Counted from the first letter of the stretch, positions 37,635 to 49,843 are shown. The stretch: DNA of 64,000 nt from Aneurinibacillus uraniidurans (GCF_028471905.1 NZ_CP116902.1:184501-248500); one strand, 5' to 3'. Made by a program: numbers and translations. Notes: generated from the sequence alone by a model not told the origin.

Positions 37635-37663
37635 TTGACAAACGTAGATAGCTTAAGTACTAT
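37635..37663 (+). promoter_or_regulatory. Sigma-A promoter of the atp operon
   Basis: Consensus TTGACA at 37635-37640, 17 bp, TACTAT at 37658-37663. The leader to atpZ would be about 130 nt and holds a T-rich tract at 37714 and 37747. Confidence 0.8.
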
Positions 37664-37726
37664 GGTTAGGGACAACGTATATGGTATACACAAGAGCGTT
37701 GTTTCTAACCACTTTTTTTGAAGAAA

Positions 37727-37733
37727 TTCGACA
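37727..37733 (-). promoter_or_regulatory. Second Spo0A box in the atp leader
   Basis: TTCGACA on the + strand (TGTCGAA on the minus), about 57 bp after the predicted start of transcription. Confidence 0.42.
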
Positions 37734-37800
37734 GTTTGTGTCAAATTTTTTTTGGAAAAAATGGGTGTGTGAAAGCAAAAAGGATGGGAGGGACCTTGTT

Positions 37801-38019
37801 TTGAAACAGGATCAGAACCGACCGTTACGGGCTTTTGCATTAGTAGGTACGATAGGGGTAGAAATGGCTACCTCTGTTATTTTTGGTTTTTGGGCTGGAA
37901 GTGCGATCGATAAGTGGTTAAAAACCGAACCGTGGTTCATGTTGATTGGATTATTGTTCGGATTGGCACTTGGTGTTTACGGTCTGTATCTTCTGGTTAG
38001 ACAGTTCTTTGGAGAATGA
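37801..38019 (+). CDS. atpZ: AtpZ-type small membrane protein of the F0F1 operon
   Basis: 72 residues with two hydrophobic helices (ALVGTIGVEMATSVIFGFWAG and PWFMLIGLLFGLALGVYGLYLLV), matching the AtpZ/AtpI family found at the head of atp operons. Members are thought to act with AtpI in Mg2+/Ca2+ handling or c-ring assembly. The start is the TTG at 37801, 9 nt after GGGAGGG; longer forms starting at 37681 would overlap the leader and are unlikely. It ends one base before atpI, so the two are translationally coupled. Confidence 0.82.
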   Translation: MKQDQNRPLRAFALVGTIGVEMATSVIFGFWAGSAIDKWLKTEPWFMLIGLLFGLALGVYGLYLLVRQFFGE

Positions 38020-38020
38020 T

Positions 38021-38401
38021 ATGGAACAATTTTCTTTGTCAATGCGCACCATAGCGAGGTACATATTTCTTTTGTTCTCCATGGTTGTGGTTTGCTGGTT
38101 GTTTATGCCGCAACGTGTATTTTTCCAGGGCCTGTTGCTCGGGATATTTGTCAGCATGTGTAACGGCTTTATTCTGTATGTAAAGACCGTGCAGGCAGGT
38201 GAGATGGCCCTGAATCCGGGGCGTCGTATGCGAAGTTTGGGCATGCTGCCAAGATTTTTGCTGGCTGGATTTGCTGTGTATGTTTCGTTCAAGATGCCTC
38301 ATATCTTTTCTTTCTACGGTGTGGTAGCGGGTCTCCCTACCGTTCCGGTCCTGACATTGCTTGTCACGATTTACTATCATATATCTACTAAAAAAAAATA
38401 A
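38021..38401 (+). CDS. atpI: ATP synthase subunit I
   Basis: 126 residues with four hydrophobic helices (YIFLLFSMVVVCWLFM; FQGLLLGIFVSMCNGFIL; PRFLLAGFAVYVSF; VVAGLPTVPVLTLLVTIYY). This pattern and place before atpB mark AtpI, an assembly factor for the c-ring in some bacteria and not part of the finished enzyme. ATG 38021 lies one base after the atpZ stop, with GGAGAA in the end of atpZ as ribosome site. Confidence 0.87.
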   Translation: MEQFSLSMRTIARYIFLLFSMVVVCWLFMPQRVFFQGLLLGIFVSMCNGFILYVKTVQAGEMALNPGRRMRSLGMLPRFLLAGFAVYVSFKMPHIFSFYGVVAGLPTVPVLTLLVTIYYHISTKKK

Positions 38402-38431
38402 CGTGTATGCGAAAGGGGTGAATGAGAAAAG

Positions 38432-39223
38432 ATGGAACATTATTCTCCGACGTTTAAGGCATTAGGAATGACATTTGACATTCCCGTTATGCTCATGTCT
38501 GTTTTAGCTTCTGCCCTTGTACTTATCCTTGTTACAATTAGTACAAGAAACATGACTGCGGGTGTACCGCGTGGCATGCAAAACTTCTTTGAATGGGTTA
38601 TCGACTTCGTTCGCGGAATCGCTGGCCAATTCATGGATATGAAAACCGGGTCAAAATTCGTTACACTTGGAATCACACTGTTCCTGTACATCTTTATTAG
38701 TAACCAGCTGGGCGTTCTGGCGAACTTCAACGTTACGTATACAGAACCGAATCCTGCTTTTGGCATTACCCAGGAAGTGATCAATCAGCATGGTCACCAA
38801 GTTACACATGATGGACATACAGTGAAAGAAGTAACAGTTGCCTGGTTTAAATCACCGACAGCATCTCCAAGTGTTACATTTGGTCTTGCGTTGATGGTGC
38901 TGTTGTACGCACACTACCTTGGTATCAAGAAAAGCCCAGGTAAATACCTCAAACACTGGTTTGAACCAAATCCAGCTATGTTTATTCTACATGCGATGGA
39001 AGAGTTTATCATCAAACCATTAACACTTCCACTTCGTCTATTCGGTAACATTTTTGCCGGTGAGGTTCTGATTGCCTTCCTGCTGGCAGGTTCTGCTGTT
39101 GCTGTAAGCATTCCGCTTGCGATCTGGCTTGGTTACTCTTTGTTTGTCGGCTCGATCCAGGCGTATATTTTCACAACATTAACACTGGTTTACATCTCGC
39201 AAAAAGTTGTGGATGACCACTAA
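38432..39223 (+). CDS. atpB: ATP synthase F0 subunit a
   Basis: 263 residues, five to six membrane helices. The proton-channel helix reads LTLPLRLFGNIFAGEVLIAFL, with the essential Arg in LPLRLFGN. FISNQLGVLANF and IQAYIFTTLTLVYIS are other family stretches. The segment TQEVINQHGHQVTHDGHTVKEV is a His-rich loop outside the helices. Subunit a forms the half-channels beside the c-ring. ATG 38432 follows GAAAGGGGTGAATG. Confidence 0.95.
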   Translation: MEHYSPTFKALGMTFDIPVMLMSVLASALVLILVTISTRNMTAGVPRGMQNFFEWVIDFVRGIAGQFMDMKTGSKFVTLGITLFLYIFISNQLGVLANFNVTYTEPNPAFGITQEVINQHGHQVTHDGHTVKEVTVAWFKSPTASPSVTFGLALMVLLYAHYLGIKKSPGKYLKHWFEPNPAMFILHAMEEFIIKPLTLPLRLFGNIFAGEVLIAFLLAGSAVAVSIPLAIWLGYSLFVGSIQAYIFTTLTLVYISQKVVDDH

Positions 39224-39250
39224 AGTGTAGCTTTTCGCGTTGTAAAATAG

Positions 39251-39517
<267 letters not shown>

Positions 39518-39554
39518 TAGTCAGGTATAACGTTTTAAAACACATGATTTTATT

Positions 39555-39621
39555 AGGCGGGGGCCGTTATCCTTCGCCTTCCTTTTGTACTTAAAGTAAT
39601 TCTCCTGCTACAGGAAAGGAG
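39555..39621 (+). promoter_or_regulatory. Hairpins between atpE and atpF
   Basis: AGGCG...CGCCT (39555-39579) and TCCTG-CTA-CAGGA (39603-39615) lie in the 113-bp gap; TCTCCT at 39601 could also pair with the AAGGAG ribosome site of atpF (39616-39621). They may set the higher yield of subunit c relative to b. Confidence 0.4.
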
Positions 39622-39630
39622 TGACGGACT

Positions 39631-40116
39631 GTGAGTATCGAACTCGGTACATTGCTATTTCAAGTAGTAATGTTTCTGATTCTGTTGGCGCTTGTTTCTA
39701 AGTTTGCAATGAAACCGGCTATGTCGATTTTGCAAAAGCGCCAGGATCATATTGAAGGACAAATCGCAGCTGCTGAGAAGGCGAATGTGGAAGCAGCGTC
39801 TTTACTTGAGCAGCAACGCGCTGAACTGAAGAAAGTACGTGAAGATGCACAAAGCATTCTTGATCGTGCGAAGAAACAATCCGATGTGGAAGCTCAAGAG
39901 ATCGTGGCAGCTGCACAAGAACGTGCAGAGCGCCTGGTTGAAGAAGCGAAGCTCGAAATCAACCGTGAAAAAGAGAAGGCCATTGCATCTGTTCGTGATC
40001 AGGTAGCTGGACTGTCTGTATTGCTTGCTTCTAAGATTATTGAGAAAGAAATGTCTCAATCGGAACAGCAGGATACAATTGAGCAGTTCATGAGACAGGT
40101 GGGCGGTCAAGTATGA
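39631..40116 (+). CDS. atpF: ATP synthase F0 subunit b
   Basis: 161 residues. One N-terminal membrane helix (LGTLLFQVVMFLILLALVSKFAM) is followed by a long charged coiled coil (ILQKRQDHIEGQIAAAEKANVEAA... EEAKLEINREKEKAI), the peripheral stalk. GTG 39631 follows AAAGGAGTGACG. Its stop overlaps the atpH start by 4 bp (ATGA). Confidence 0.94.
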   Translation: MSIELGTLLFQVVMFLILLALVSKFAMKPAMSILQKRQDHIEGQIAAAEKANVEAASLLEQQRAELKKVREDAQSILDRAKKQSDVEAQEIVAAAQERAERLVEEAKLEINREKEKAIASVRDQVAGLSVLLASKIIEKEMSQSEQQDTIEQFMRQVGGQV

Positions 40117-40652
40117 GTGCTGTTGCGAAGCGCTATGCCCGTGCTCTGTTTGAAGTAGCGAGTGAAAATCAAACGATTGACACGACGGAAACGGAACTGA
40201 ACCAAATCACGGATATCATCGCTCAGGATGCAGAGTTCAGAGCCATTCTGACACATCCAAAAATCACGGCAGCGGAAAAAACCGACATGCTCAACACACT
40301 GTTTGCAGGCAAAGTATCTGAGACTACACTTGTATTCTTAGGCCTGGTAATCAATCGTGGGCGTGAAGAAAGCTTCAGTGATATTGCACAGAATTTTACG
40401 GAACTTGCCAACGAAGTGCGCGGCTATGCTGACGCTATCGTAACAACGGCAAAATCGTTAACAGAAGAAGAGGCGCAAGCAATTGCTGCGCAGTTCGGCG
40501 CCAAGCTGAACAAAAAGTTGCGTGTAACGACCAAAGTTGATCCTTCTATTATTGGAGGCATGATGGTTCGTATCGGTGACCGTATGTATGATGGTAGCAT
40601 CAAAGGCAAACTGTCCCGTTTTACACAGCAGATTAAGCAAGCCCAAGTATGA
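40113..40652 (+). CDS. atpH: ATP synthase F1 subunit delta
   Basis: 179 residues. The N-terminal helical domain (AVAKRYARALFEVASEN) and the C-terminal signature TTAKSLTEEEAQAIAAQFGAKLNKK with PSIIGGMMVRIGDRMYDGSIKGKL are those of AtpH/OSCP. It joins subunit b to the top of the alpha3-beta3 head. The ATG overlaps the end of atpF, so translation is coupled. Confidence 0.95.
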   Translation: MSAVAKRYARALFEVASENQTIDTTETELNQITDIIAQDAEFRAILTHPKITAAEKTDMLNTLFAGKVSETTLVFLGLVINRGREESFSDIAQNFTELANEVRGYADAIVTTAKSLTEEEAQAIAAQFGAKLNKKLRVTTKVDPSIIGGMMVRIGDRMYDGSIKGKLSRFTQQIKQAQV

Positions 40653-40655
40653 TAG

Positions 40656-42185
<1,530 letters not shown>

Positions 42186-42238
42186 TCGTTGCGTGTCATA
42201 CGAGTTTGATCAGATACAAAAAAAGGTGGTGAACATAA

Positions 42239-43099
42239 GTGGCCGGAGGACTTCGTGAAATAAAAGGGCGTATCAAAAGCGTCCAAAATACACGTCAAAT
42301 CACGAAAGCGATGAAGATGGTTTCAGCTTCGAAACTGCGTCGTGCGCAGGAGCGCGCTGAGGCATCTCGTCCGTACGCAGAAAAAATGCGTGAGGTCGTT
42401 ATGAGCATCGCTGCCGGCACATCGGGCGCGAAGCACCCGATGCTGCAAAGCCGTCCTGTCAAAAAGACAGGTTATGTCGTGATTACGTCTGACCGCGGTC
42501 TCGCGGGCGGATACAACGGAAACGTGCTCCGCATGGTTTCCCGGACGATTGATGAGCGTCATAAGAGCAAGGACGAATATACAATTATTGTACTGGGTCG
42601 CAAAGGGCGTGACTTCTTTAAGAAGCGTAATTACCCGGTGATGGAAGAGGTCGTGAACCTGTCCGATTCGCCAACATTCGCTGACATTAAGAATGTCACT
42701 CGCAAAGCAGTACAGCTGTTTGCGGACGAGCAGATTGATCAATTGTATCTTGTATACAACAAATTCATCAGTGCGATCCAGCAAGAGCCGACTGAAGTGC
42801 AACTTCTTCCACTTACTGGTGTCGAAAAAGTAGAAGGAACACCAACGTACGATTTCGAACCATCTGCGGATGAAGTACTTGCCGACCTGTTGCCGAAATA
42901 TGCAGAAACGCTTATTTTCAGTGCGCTGCTTGATGCGAAAGCAAGTGAGCAGGGTGCCCGGATGACAGCGATGGGCAGTGCAACGGATAATGCGTCAGAT
43001 ATGATTGACCGCCTGACACTGTTCTACAACCGTGCCCGCCAGGCAGCGATTACGCAGGAAATTGCAGAGATCGTCGGCGGAGCCAACGCGCTCGAATAG
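42239..43099 (+). CDS. atpG: ATP synthase F1 subunit gamma
   Basis: 286 residues. Starts [33 protein letters not shown] and ends with [31 protein letters not shown], the two helices of the rotating central shaft. The middle Rossmann-like part has [16 protein letters not shown] 42239 follows AAAGGTGGTGA. Fourth-from-last atp gene, between alpha and beta as in all bacteria of this group. Confidence 0.96.
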   Translation: MAGGLREIKGRIKSVQNTRQITKAMKMVSASKLRRAQERAEASRPYAEKMREVVMSIAAGTSGAKHPMLQSRPVKKTGYVVITSDRGLAGGYNGNVLRMVSRTIDERHKSKDEYTIIVLGRKGRDFFKKRNYPVMEEVVNLSDSPTFADIKNVTRKAVQLFADEQIDQLYLVYNKFISAIQQEPTEVQLLPLTGVEKVEGTPTYDFEPSADEVLADLLPKYAETLIFSALLDAKASEQGARMTAMGSATDNASDMIDRLTLFYNRARQAAITQEIAEIVGGANALE

Positions 43100-43112
43100 G
43101 TCGAAGCGTTAG

Positions 43113-44528
<1,416 letters not shown>

Positions 44529-44562
44529 TAGTTCAACCCTGATGAAGGGGAGGGTTTCGTAG

Positions 44563-44967
44563 ATGAATACAATTGCAGTCGAAATCGTTACTCCAGAACG
44601 GGTTGTCTACCGCGGAGATGCACGCATCGTCGTAGCCAGAGGTATGGAAGGGGATCTAGGTGTTTTGCCTAATCACATTCCGACGGTTACACCGTTGAAG
44701 ATTGCTCCGGTTCTGGTGAAAAAGCATGAAGGTGCAGACGATATTATTGCTGTAAGCGGTGGAATGATGGAAGTTCGTAAAGATAAAATTACGATTCTTG
44801 CTGAATCTGCTGAACTAGCGGATGAAATTGACGTAAATCGTGCAACAGCTGCGAAAGAGCGGGCGGAACGCCGTCTTGCTGAAAGTGGCCGTGATGATGT
44901 TGATTTTAAACGCGCTCAGTCATCGCTTCAACGTGCAATGAACCGTCTGAACATTGCCGGTAAATAA
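44563..44967 (+). CDS. atpC: ATP synthase F1 subunit epsilon
   Basis: 134 residues. The N-terminal beta-sandwich ([33 protein letters not shown]) and C-terminal helical hairpin ([19 protein letters not shown]... [15 protein letters not shown]) are typical. Epsilon couples gamma to the c-ring and inhibits ATP hydrolysis. Last gene of the atp operon, followed by a strong terminator. Confidence 0.95.
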   Translation: MNTIAVEIVTPERVVYRGDARIVVARGMEGDLGVLPNHIPTVTPLKIAPVLVKKHEGADDIIAVSGGMMEVRKDKITILAESAELADEIDVNRATAAKERAERRLAESGRDDVDFKRAQSSLQRAMNRLNIAGK

Positions 44968-44970
44968 GTA

Positions 44971-45011
44971 AAAAAGCCCCGTTGTGAGTAAAACACAACG
45001 GGGCTTTTTTT
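44971..45011. terminator. Bidirectional terminator after atpC
   Basis: AAAAAGCCCCGTTGTG / CACAACGGGGCTTTTT, a 16-bp perfect stem with AGTAAAA loop. T runs on both strands serve atpC and the convergent phosphatase gene. Confidence 0.93.
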
Positions 45012-45045
45012 GATGAATTATTTTCCTACTTGTCTAAAAGATTGA

Positions 45046-45534
45046 CTAATCTGTGATATAATGGACACGAATAATATGGTCCAGTAAGCCTACACAGGAG
45101 CGATGAACAATGGCGTATGTTTCCAAAAATGCATCGTCCCCTTTGGCCCATGGATCAGGCACATCTCCGGGTTCTTCCGGATCAAATTCACGTAGCAAAT
45201 GAATGTTTCCGCTTGTAGTGCCTAATTTGCAGATATTGCGATGATTAGAGCTATCCATGGCGATGATATAATCCCATTGGGTCAAATCCTCTTTTGTAAA
45301 CTGTCTGGCGTATTGTCCATCTAGTGAGACACCATGCTTTGCTGCTGCCCGAATGGAACCTGGATCCGGTTTTTCGCCAGTATGATAGTTTGCTGTACCT
45401 GCTGAATCAATATAAAAGTGTTCAGACAGTCCTCTTTCTTCTACGAGATGTCGAAATATACCTTCTCCAAGAGGGGACCGGCATATGTTTCCAAGACAAA
45501 CAAAAATGACACGAATTTTTTTAGCTTTTGACAT
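45046..45534 (-). CDS. Low-molecular-weight protein tyrosine phosphatase
   Basis: 162 residues on the minus strand. P-loop CLGNICRSP near the start, IDSAGTANYHTG, MDSSNHRNI and the general acid Asp in GDVPDPWAKGD are all present. The P-loop has Ile where YwlE has Thr, so a phosphotyrosine (rather than phosphoarginine) substrate is likelier. The ATG at 45534 is preceded by AAAGGG on its strand. It sits alone and reversed between the atp and nuo operons and converges on the atp terminator. It could act on wall or stress-related phosphoproteins; no partner kinase is nearby. Confidence 0.9.
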   Translation of the reverse strand: MSKAKKIRVIFVCLGNICRSPLGEGIFRHLVEERGLSEHFYIDSAGTANYHTGEKPDPGSIRAAAKHGVSLDGQYARQFTKEDLTQWDYIIAMDSSNHRNICKLGTTSGNIHLLREFDPEEPGDVPDPWAKGDDAFLETYAIVHRSCVGLLDHIIRVHYITD

Positions 45535-45602
45535 GAAGATACGCCCTTTCTGATAGGAAAATTACTATACAAATGTACCATATGATCATGAAATCCCTCT
45601 AT

Positions 45603-45631
45603 TAGACGGTAAAAGATATATTTGGTATAAT
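45603..45631 (+). promoter_or_regulatory. Promoter of the nuo operon
   Basis: TAGACG (45603-45608), 17 bp, TATAAT (45626-45631), 70 bp before nuoA. The -10 is consensus, the -35 is 4 of 6. Confidence 0.52.
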
Positions 45632-45700
45632 TGTATGGGATTTTCATATACAAATTTTTGTAACTTGATTTTCTATTAATTTTAGGGTAGGGGGAAGGTC

Positions 45701-46069
45701 ATGGCAACGTTGTATTCAAACAACTATCTGATTGTTGTCATTTTTCTCTTCTTAGGCATTATTCTGCCCGTGGTAGCGATTACATTGGCGCGGCTTTTAG
45801 CGCCAAGTAACCCCACTGAGGAGAAAAGAAAGACGTACGAAAGCGGGGTCGATACGATCGGTTCCAGCTGGGTTCAATTTAACGTCAAATACTACATTTT
45901 TGCTTTGCTTTTTGTTGTGTTTGACGTAGAGACTGTCTTCTTGTATCCATGGGCAGTAGCTTTTGACAGTCTTGGACTTTTTGCACTTGTTGAAATGATG
46001 ATCTTTATTTTCCTGCTTGTCATTGGTTTACTCTATGCCTGGAAAAAGAAGGTGTTGGAATGGAACTAA
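45701..46069 (+). CDS. nuoA: NADH-quinone oxidoreductase subunit A
   Basis: 122 residues, three membrane helices. The loop [20 protein letters not shown] (the conserved ESG region) and [22 protein letters not shown] mark NuoA. It lies at the junction of the membrane and peripheral arms near the quinone site. ATG 45701 follows GTAGGGGGAAGG. Its end overlaps nuoB by 10 bp. Confidence 0.95.
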   Translation: MATLYSNNYLIVVIFLFLGIILPVVAITLARLLAPSNPTEEKRKTYESGVDTIGSSWVQFNVKYYIFALLFVVFDVETVFLYPWAVAFDSLGLFALVEMMIFIFLLVIGLLYAWKKKVLEWN

Positions 46070-46578
46070 ATTTAGAAGGAATCACCTTAGAAGAACGAAA
46101 AGAGTTAGAGCGCAGTGTTGTACTTAGTACATTTGAACAGCTCAAAGCATGGGCACGAAGCAACTCAATTTGGCCGCTTACATTCGGTCTTGCTTGTTGT
46201 GCGATCGAGATGATGGGAACGGGTGGTGCGAACTGGGATACGGACCGATTTGGTGTATTCTATCGTGCTTCGCCGCGTCAGTCCGATTGCATGATTGTAT
46301 CGGGAACGGTAACAAAGAAAATGGCTCCGCTTGTCCGTCGTTTATACGATCAGATGGCAGAGCCGAAGTGGGTAATTGCGATGGGCTCTTGTGCAACAGC
46401 TGGCGGACCGTATGTTAATTCATACGCAGTTGTTAAAGGAGTGGATCAGATTATTCCGGTTGATGTATATATTCCGGGATGTCCACCAAGCCCTCCTGCT
46501 TTAATTTATGGAATTAACAAGCTACAAGAGAAAATTCGCTATGAAGCGAAAACCGGGAGGAAGGTGACCGGTGAATGA
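46060..46578 (+). CDS. nuoB: NADH-quinone oxidoreductase subunit B
   Basis: 172 residues. Ligands of the terminal [4Fe-4S] cluster N2 are visible: [10 protein letters not shown] (adjacent cysteines), [12 protein letters not shown] and [13 protein letters not shown]. NuoB passes electrons to quinone. Starts inside nuoA and overlaps nuoC by 4 bp, so translation is coupled along the operon. Confidence 0.96.
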   Translation: MELNLEGITLEERKELERSVVLSTFEQLKAWARSNSIWPLTFGLACCAIEMMGTGGANWDTDRFGVFYRASPRQSDCMIVSGTVTKKMAPLVRRLYDQMAEPKWVIAMGSCATAGGPYVNSYAVVKGVDQIIPVDVYIPGCPPSPPALIYGINKLQEKIRYEAKTGRKVTGE

Positions 46579-47291
46579 GTGAAGAGAAAAAGAGACCAAC
46601 ACCAGAAGAGAAAGCTGCTGCTGCCGCAAAAGCAAAGGCTGCTGCCGCTGAGGCTGCCAAGGCTAAAGCTGCTGATACTACGGAAGAAGATGCAGATGCG
46701 GTTGCTAAGGCGAAAGCTGCCGCTGCCGCAAAAGCGAAAGCTGCCGCTGCCAAAGCGAAGGCCGCAGGTGCTACTGGAGAAGGAGAAGCCCCTGCTGAAC
46801 CGAAAAAACCTTCGCCAAAACAGCCCGTACTGGATCAAATTGTGAAAGTTATAACACAGAAGCTAGGTCAAGATGTATTGGAGAATTCATACATTAACGA
46901 ACTGAGCGAACATATTCCGACTCTTGTTGTAAAGAGAGAGAGCCTTTTGGAAACTGCTCGCCTACTTCGTGAACATGAAGAGCTTGCATTTGATTATCTT
47001 TCACTTAGTTTAGGCGTCGATTATGAAACACATATGGAATCGATTATTTACTTGTACTCCTATAAAAAAGGAGAGAACGTGTGCGTTAAAGTAAAAGTAG
47101 ATCGCGAGCATCCACATGTTGCATCCGTTATGCCAATCTGGCCAGGTGCTGACTGGTTTGAACGGGAAACGTATGATCTTCTTGGAATTGTGTATGAAGG
47201 ACATGCAAACTTGAAACGCATCATGCTTCCAGATACATGGGTTGGCCACCCGCTGCGCAAAGACTATGTACAGTACGACGGGGAGGTGTGA
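46575..47291 (+). CDS. nuoC: NADH-quinone oxidoreductase subunit C with Ala/Lys-rich N-terminal extension
   Basis: 238 residues. The first ~85 are low-complexity: [20 protein letters not shown] then repeated KAKAAAA units and an Ala/Pro/Lys stretch. The conserved NuoC (30-kDa) domain begins near [15 protein letters not shown] and contains [48 protein letters not shown] and the end signature [14 protein letters not shown]. The ATGA overlap with nuoB fixes the start at 46575, so the extension is translated unless an internal start is used. It is likely helical and exposed; its role is unknown. Confidence 0.9.
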   Translation: MSEEKKRPTPEEKAAAAAKAKAAAAEAAKAKAADTTEEDADAVAKAKAAAAAKAKAAAAKAKAAGATGEGEAPAEPKKPSPKQPVLDQIVKVITQKLGQDVLENSYINELSEHIPTLVVKRESLLETARLLREHEELAFDYLSLSLGVDYETHMESIIYLYSYKKGENVCVKVKVDREHPHVASVMPIWPGADWFERETYDLLGIVYEGHANLKRIMLPDTWVGHPLRKDYVQYDGEV

Positions 47292-47296
47292 GAGCA

Positions 47297-48412
47297 GTGA
47301 GCCAGAGCACAGGAATTAGAACAGAAGAAATGCTGCTGAATGTCGGGCCTCAGCACCCGAGTACGCACGGTGTATTCCGGATGATTGTCAAGATTGACGG
47401 GGAAACCATAACCGAATGTACACCGGTTATCGGGTATTTGCACCGTGGTACGGAGAAGCTGGCCGAGAATCTGAACTATACACAGATTATCCCGTATACG
47501 GACCGCATGGACTATATCGCAGCGATGTCGAACAACTACATGATGGTGCATACGGTTGAGACGATGATGGGGCTTGAAATCCCGGAACGTGCAGAATACT
47601 TGCGCGTTATCGTGCTTGAGCTGCAGCGTGTAGCTAGTCATTTGCTATGGTTTGGTACATATCTACTGGATCTTGGGGCATTGAGCCCGCTTTTATATGC
47701 ATTTGTTGATCGGGAGAAAATCTTGAGCTTCTTTACTGAAATCTCGGGTGCCCGCCTCACGTACAATTACATGCGGGTTGGTGGGGTAAAATGGGATGCT
47801 CCAGAAGGCTGGCTTGAGAAGGTGCGCGAGTTCGTCCCGTATATGCGCAAGCAGCTGCAGGATTATCATGGGCTTGTGACGGGAAATGAAGTATTTGAAA
47901 AGCGTGTAAAAGGGGTCGGAGTTATTACAAGAGAAGACGCGATTGCACATTCGATGAGTGGTGTGCAGCTTCGTGCATCAGGTGTGAAGTGGGATTTACG
48001 TAAAGATCAGCCGTATTCCATTTATGATCGGTTTGATTTTGAAGTCCCGACAGAGGAAGCAGGAGATTGTTTTGCCCGCTATATGATCCGTTTCCACGAG
48101 ATGGTAGAATCTCTCAATATTATTGAACAAGCTTTACAACAAATGCCGGATAGCGGTGAGATCATGGCGAAAGTGCCGCGTATCATCAAAGCCCCACAGG
48201 GTGAGGCATTTACAAGAATTGAGGCACCACGCGGAGAGATCGGCTGCTATATTGCAAGCAACGGGAAAGACAAACCGTATCGCATTAAATTCCGCCGTCC
48301 ATCCTTTGCCAACCTTCAAATTCTTCCGAAGCTGATGTATGGGCAGAACATTGCGAACATGGTAGCCATCCTCGGAAGTATTGATATTGTACTTGGGGAG
48401 GTTGACGGTTAA
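47297..48412 (+). CDS. nuoD: NADH-quinone oxidoreductase subunit D
   Basis: 371 residues. Typical motifs: LNVGPQHPSTHGVFRMIVKIDGE (quinone-site His), IGYLHRGTEKLAE, DRMDYIAAMSNN, and GEIGCYIASNGKDKPYRIKFRRPSF. The 49-kDa subunit forms the quinone chamber with NuoB. GTG 47297 follows GGGAGGTG at 47281-47288 and lies 5 bp after the nuoC stop; a 20-codon longer frame overlaps nuoC and is not favoured. Confidence 0.96.
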   Translation: MSQSTGIRTEEMLLNVGPQHPSTHGVFRMIVKIDGETITECTPVIGYLHRGTEKLAENLNYTQIIPYTDRMDYIAAMSNNYMMVHTVETMMGLEIPERAEYLRVIVLELQRVASHLLWFGTYLLDLGALSPLLYAFVDREKILSFFTEISGARLTYNYMRVGGVKWDAPEGWLEKVREFVPYMRKQLQDYHGLVTGNEVFEKRVKGVGVITREDAIAHSMSGVQLRASGVKWDLRKDQPYSIYDRFDFEVPTEEAGDCFARYMIRFHEMVESLNIIEQALQQMPDSGEIMAKVPRIIKAPQGEAFTRIEAPRGEIGCYIASNGKDKPYRIKFRRPSFANLQILPKLMYGQNIANMVAILGSIDIVLGEVDG

Positions 48413-49413
48413 TGGATGCATATTTGCAACAAACACTCGGCATACAAAATGGCCTTGTCTTTATTCTGTCAGCGGCTGCATTGCTTGGTATCGTACTTGG
48501 ATTCGTAACGTATTCGATCTACTTTCAACGTAAAATTCTCGGTTGGATGCAGCTGCGAGTAGGTCCGAACCGGGTAGGGCCATTCGGTCTCCTGCAGACA
48601 GTGGCAGACGTATTGAAGCTATTATTGAAAGAGGATATTATCCCGAAGGCTGTTGACAAGCCGCTCTTTATTCTGGCGCCCGTTATCGCTTTTACACCGG
48701 CGTTTGCCGTGCTTGCGGTTATGCCGTTTACGGAAAATCTGCATTTTGCAGATATTGGAGTAGGGTTGCTGTATTACATTGCGATATCTGGGATTACTGT
48801 GCTTGGAGTCATAATGGGTGGATGGGCGTCGAACAATAAATGGGCTCTTATCGGTGCTATGCGTTCGGCTGCGCAGATGATCAGTTACGAAATTCCGCTT
48901 GTTATGTCAGTTGTCGGTGTTGTATTGATGACAGGCAGCTTGAATCTGATTGATATCGTAGAGAAACAGCGTGATATGGGAATGTGGTTCTTTATTCCGC
49001 AGTTTCTTGGCTTTGTTGTATTCATCATTGCTCAGCTTGCCGAGTTAAGCCGGACACCATTTGACCTAACAGAAGCAGAATCCGAGCTCATCTCTGGCTA
49101 TCATGTCGAGTACAGCGGTTTCCGCTGGGCGTTCTTTATGTTAACGGAGTATGTGTACATTTTTGCGATGGCATCACTGACGACTGTGTTGTTCCTTGGA
49201 GGCTGGCTGCCACCATTTGAATTCCTGGCATTCATTCCAGGTATTGTCTGGTTTGGACTTAAGTTTGCCTTCGTTGTATTCTTTATTTTCTGGCTGCAGG
49301 CAACGTTCCCGCGGATGCGTGTCGACCAGTTGATGCAGATGGGCTGGAAAGTTCTGCTGCCAGTAGCGCTGCTGAATATCCTGATCACTGCAGTGTTGAA
49401 AACGGTACTGTAG
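48412..49413 (+). CDS. nuoH: NADH-quinone oxidoreductase subunit H
   Basis: 333 residues, about eight membrane helices. YFQRKILGWMQLRVGPNRVGPFGLLQ and the acidic loop FDLTEAESELISGYHVEYSG (carboxylates leading to the quinone site) are diagnostic. NuoH joins the peripheral and membrane arms. The start codon shares one base with the nuoD stop (TAATG). Confidence 0.96.
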   Translation: MDAYLQQTLGIQNGLVFILSAAALLGIVLGFVTYSIYFQRKILGWMQLRVGPNRVGPFGLLQTVADVLKLLLKEDIIPKAVDKPLFILAPVIAFTPAFAVLAVMPFTENLHFADIGVGLLYYIAISGITVLGVIMGGWASNNKWALIGAMRSAAQMISYEIPLVMSVVGVVLMTGSLNLIDIVEKQRDMGMWFFIPQFLGFVVFIIAQLAELSRTPFDLTEAESELISGYHVEYSGFRWAFFMLTEYVYIFAMASLTTVLFLGGWLPPFEFLAFIPGIVWFGLKFAFVVFFIFWLQATFPRMRVDQLMQMGWKVLLPVALLNILITAVLKTVL

Positions 49414-49426
49414 AAGGGGTGATAGC

Positions 49427-49843
49427 GTGTTAAGATTTGCCAAAGGACTAGCGTATACATTTAAGAAGATGGCAGAGAAAAAAGCAACGCACATGTATCC
49501 AGATCAGGAGATGGTCTGGCCGGAGCGATTCCGCGGCATCCAGCATTTTTCACCAGAAAAATGCATCGTATGTAATCAATGTGCTCGCATCTGTCCGACT
49601 GGTTGTATCAATCTGATCGGGAAGAAGAGTGAAGACCCGAACAAAAAAGGAAAAGTGATCGACACGTATGACATTAACTTCGAGTTATGCATTTTGTGTG
49701 ATCTATGTACGGAAGTATGCCCGACTGAGGCGATCGTGATGACTACAAACTTTGAACTGGCGGCATATAGTCGCGATGAGCTATTCAAAAACTTGCGCTG
49801 GCTTGATGATAACAATACCAATGTACGGGGAGGGAAAGCCTAA
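49427..49843 (+). CDS. nuoI: NADH-quinone oxidoreductase subunit I
   Basis: 138 residues, ferredoxin-like. Two [4Fe-4S] motifs: CIVCNQCARICPTGC and CILCDLCTEVCPTEA. These are clusters N6a and N6b that hand electrons to NuoB. Starts GTG 49427 after AAGGGGTG. It ends exactly where nuoJ begins. Confidence 0.96.
   Translation: MLRFAKGLAYTFKKMAEKKATHMYPDQEMVWPERFRGIQHFSPEKCIVCNQCARICPTGCINLIGKKSEDPNKKGKVIDTYDINFELCILCDLCTEVCPTEAIVMTTNFELAAYSRDELFKNLRWLDDNNTNVRGGKA

Noticed and set aside
46579-46845. 88-codon + strand frame rich in Leu, Arg and Lys
   Set aside because: Out-of-frame reading of the KAKAAAA repeats of nuoC.
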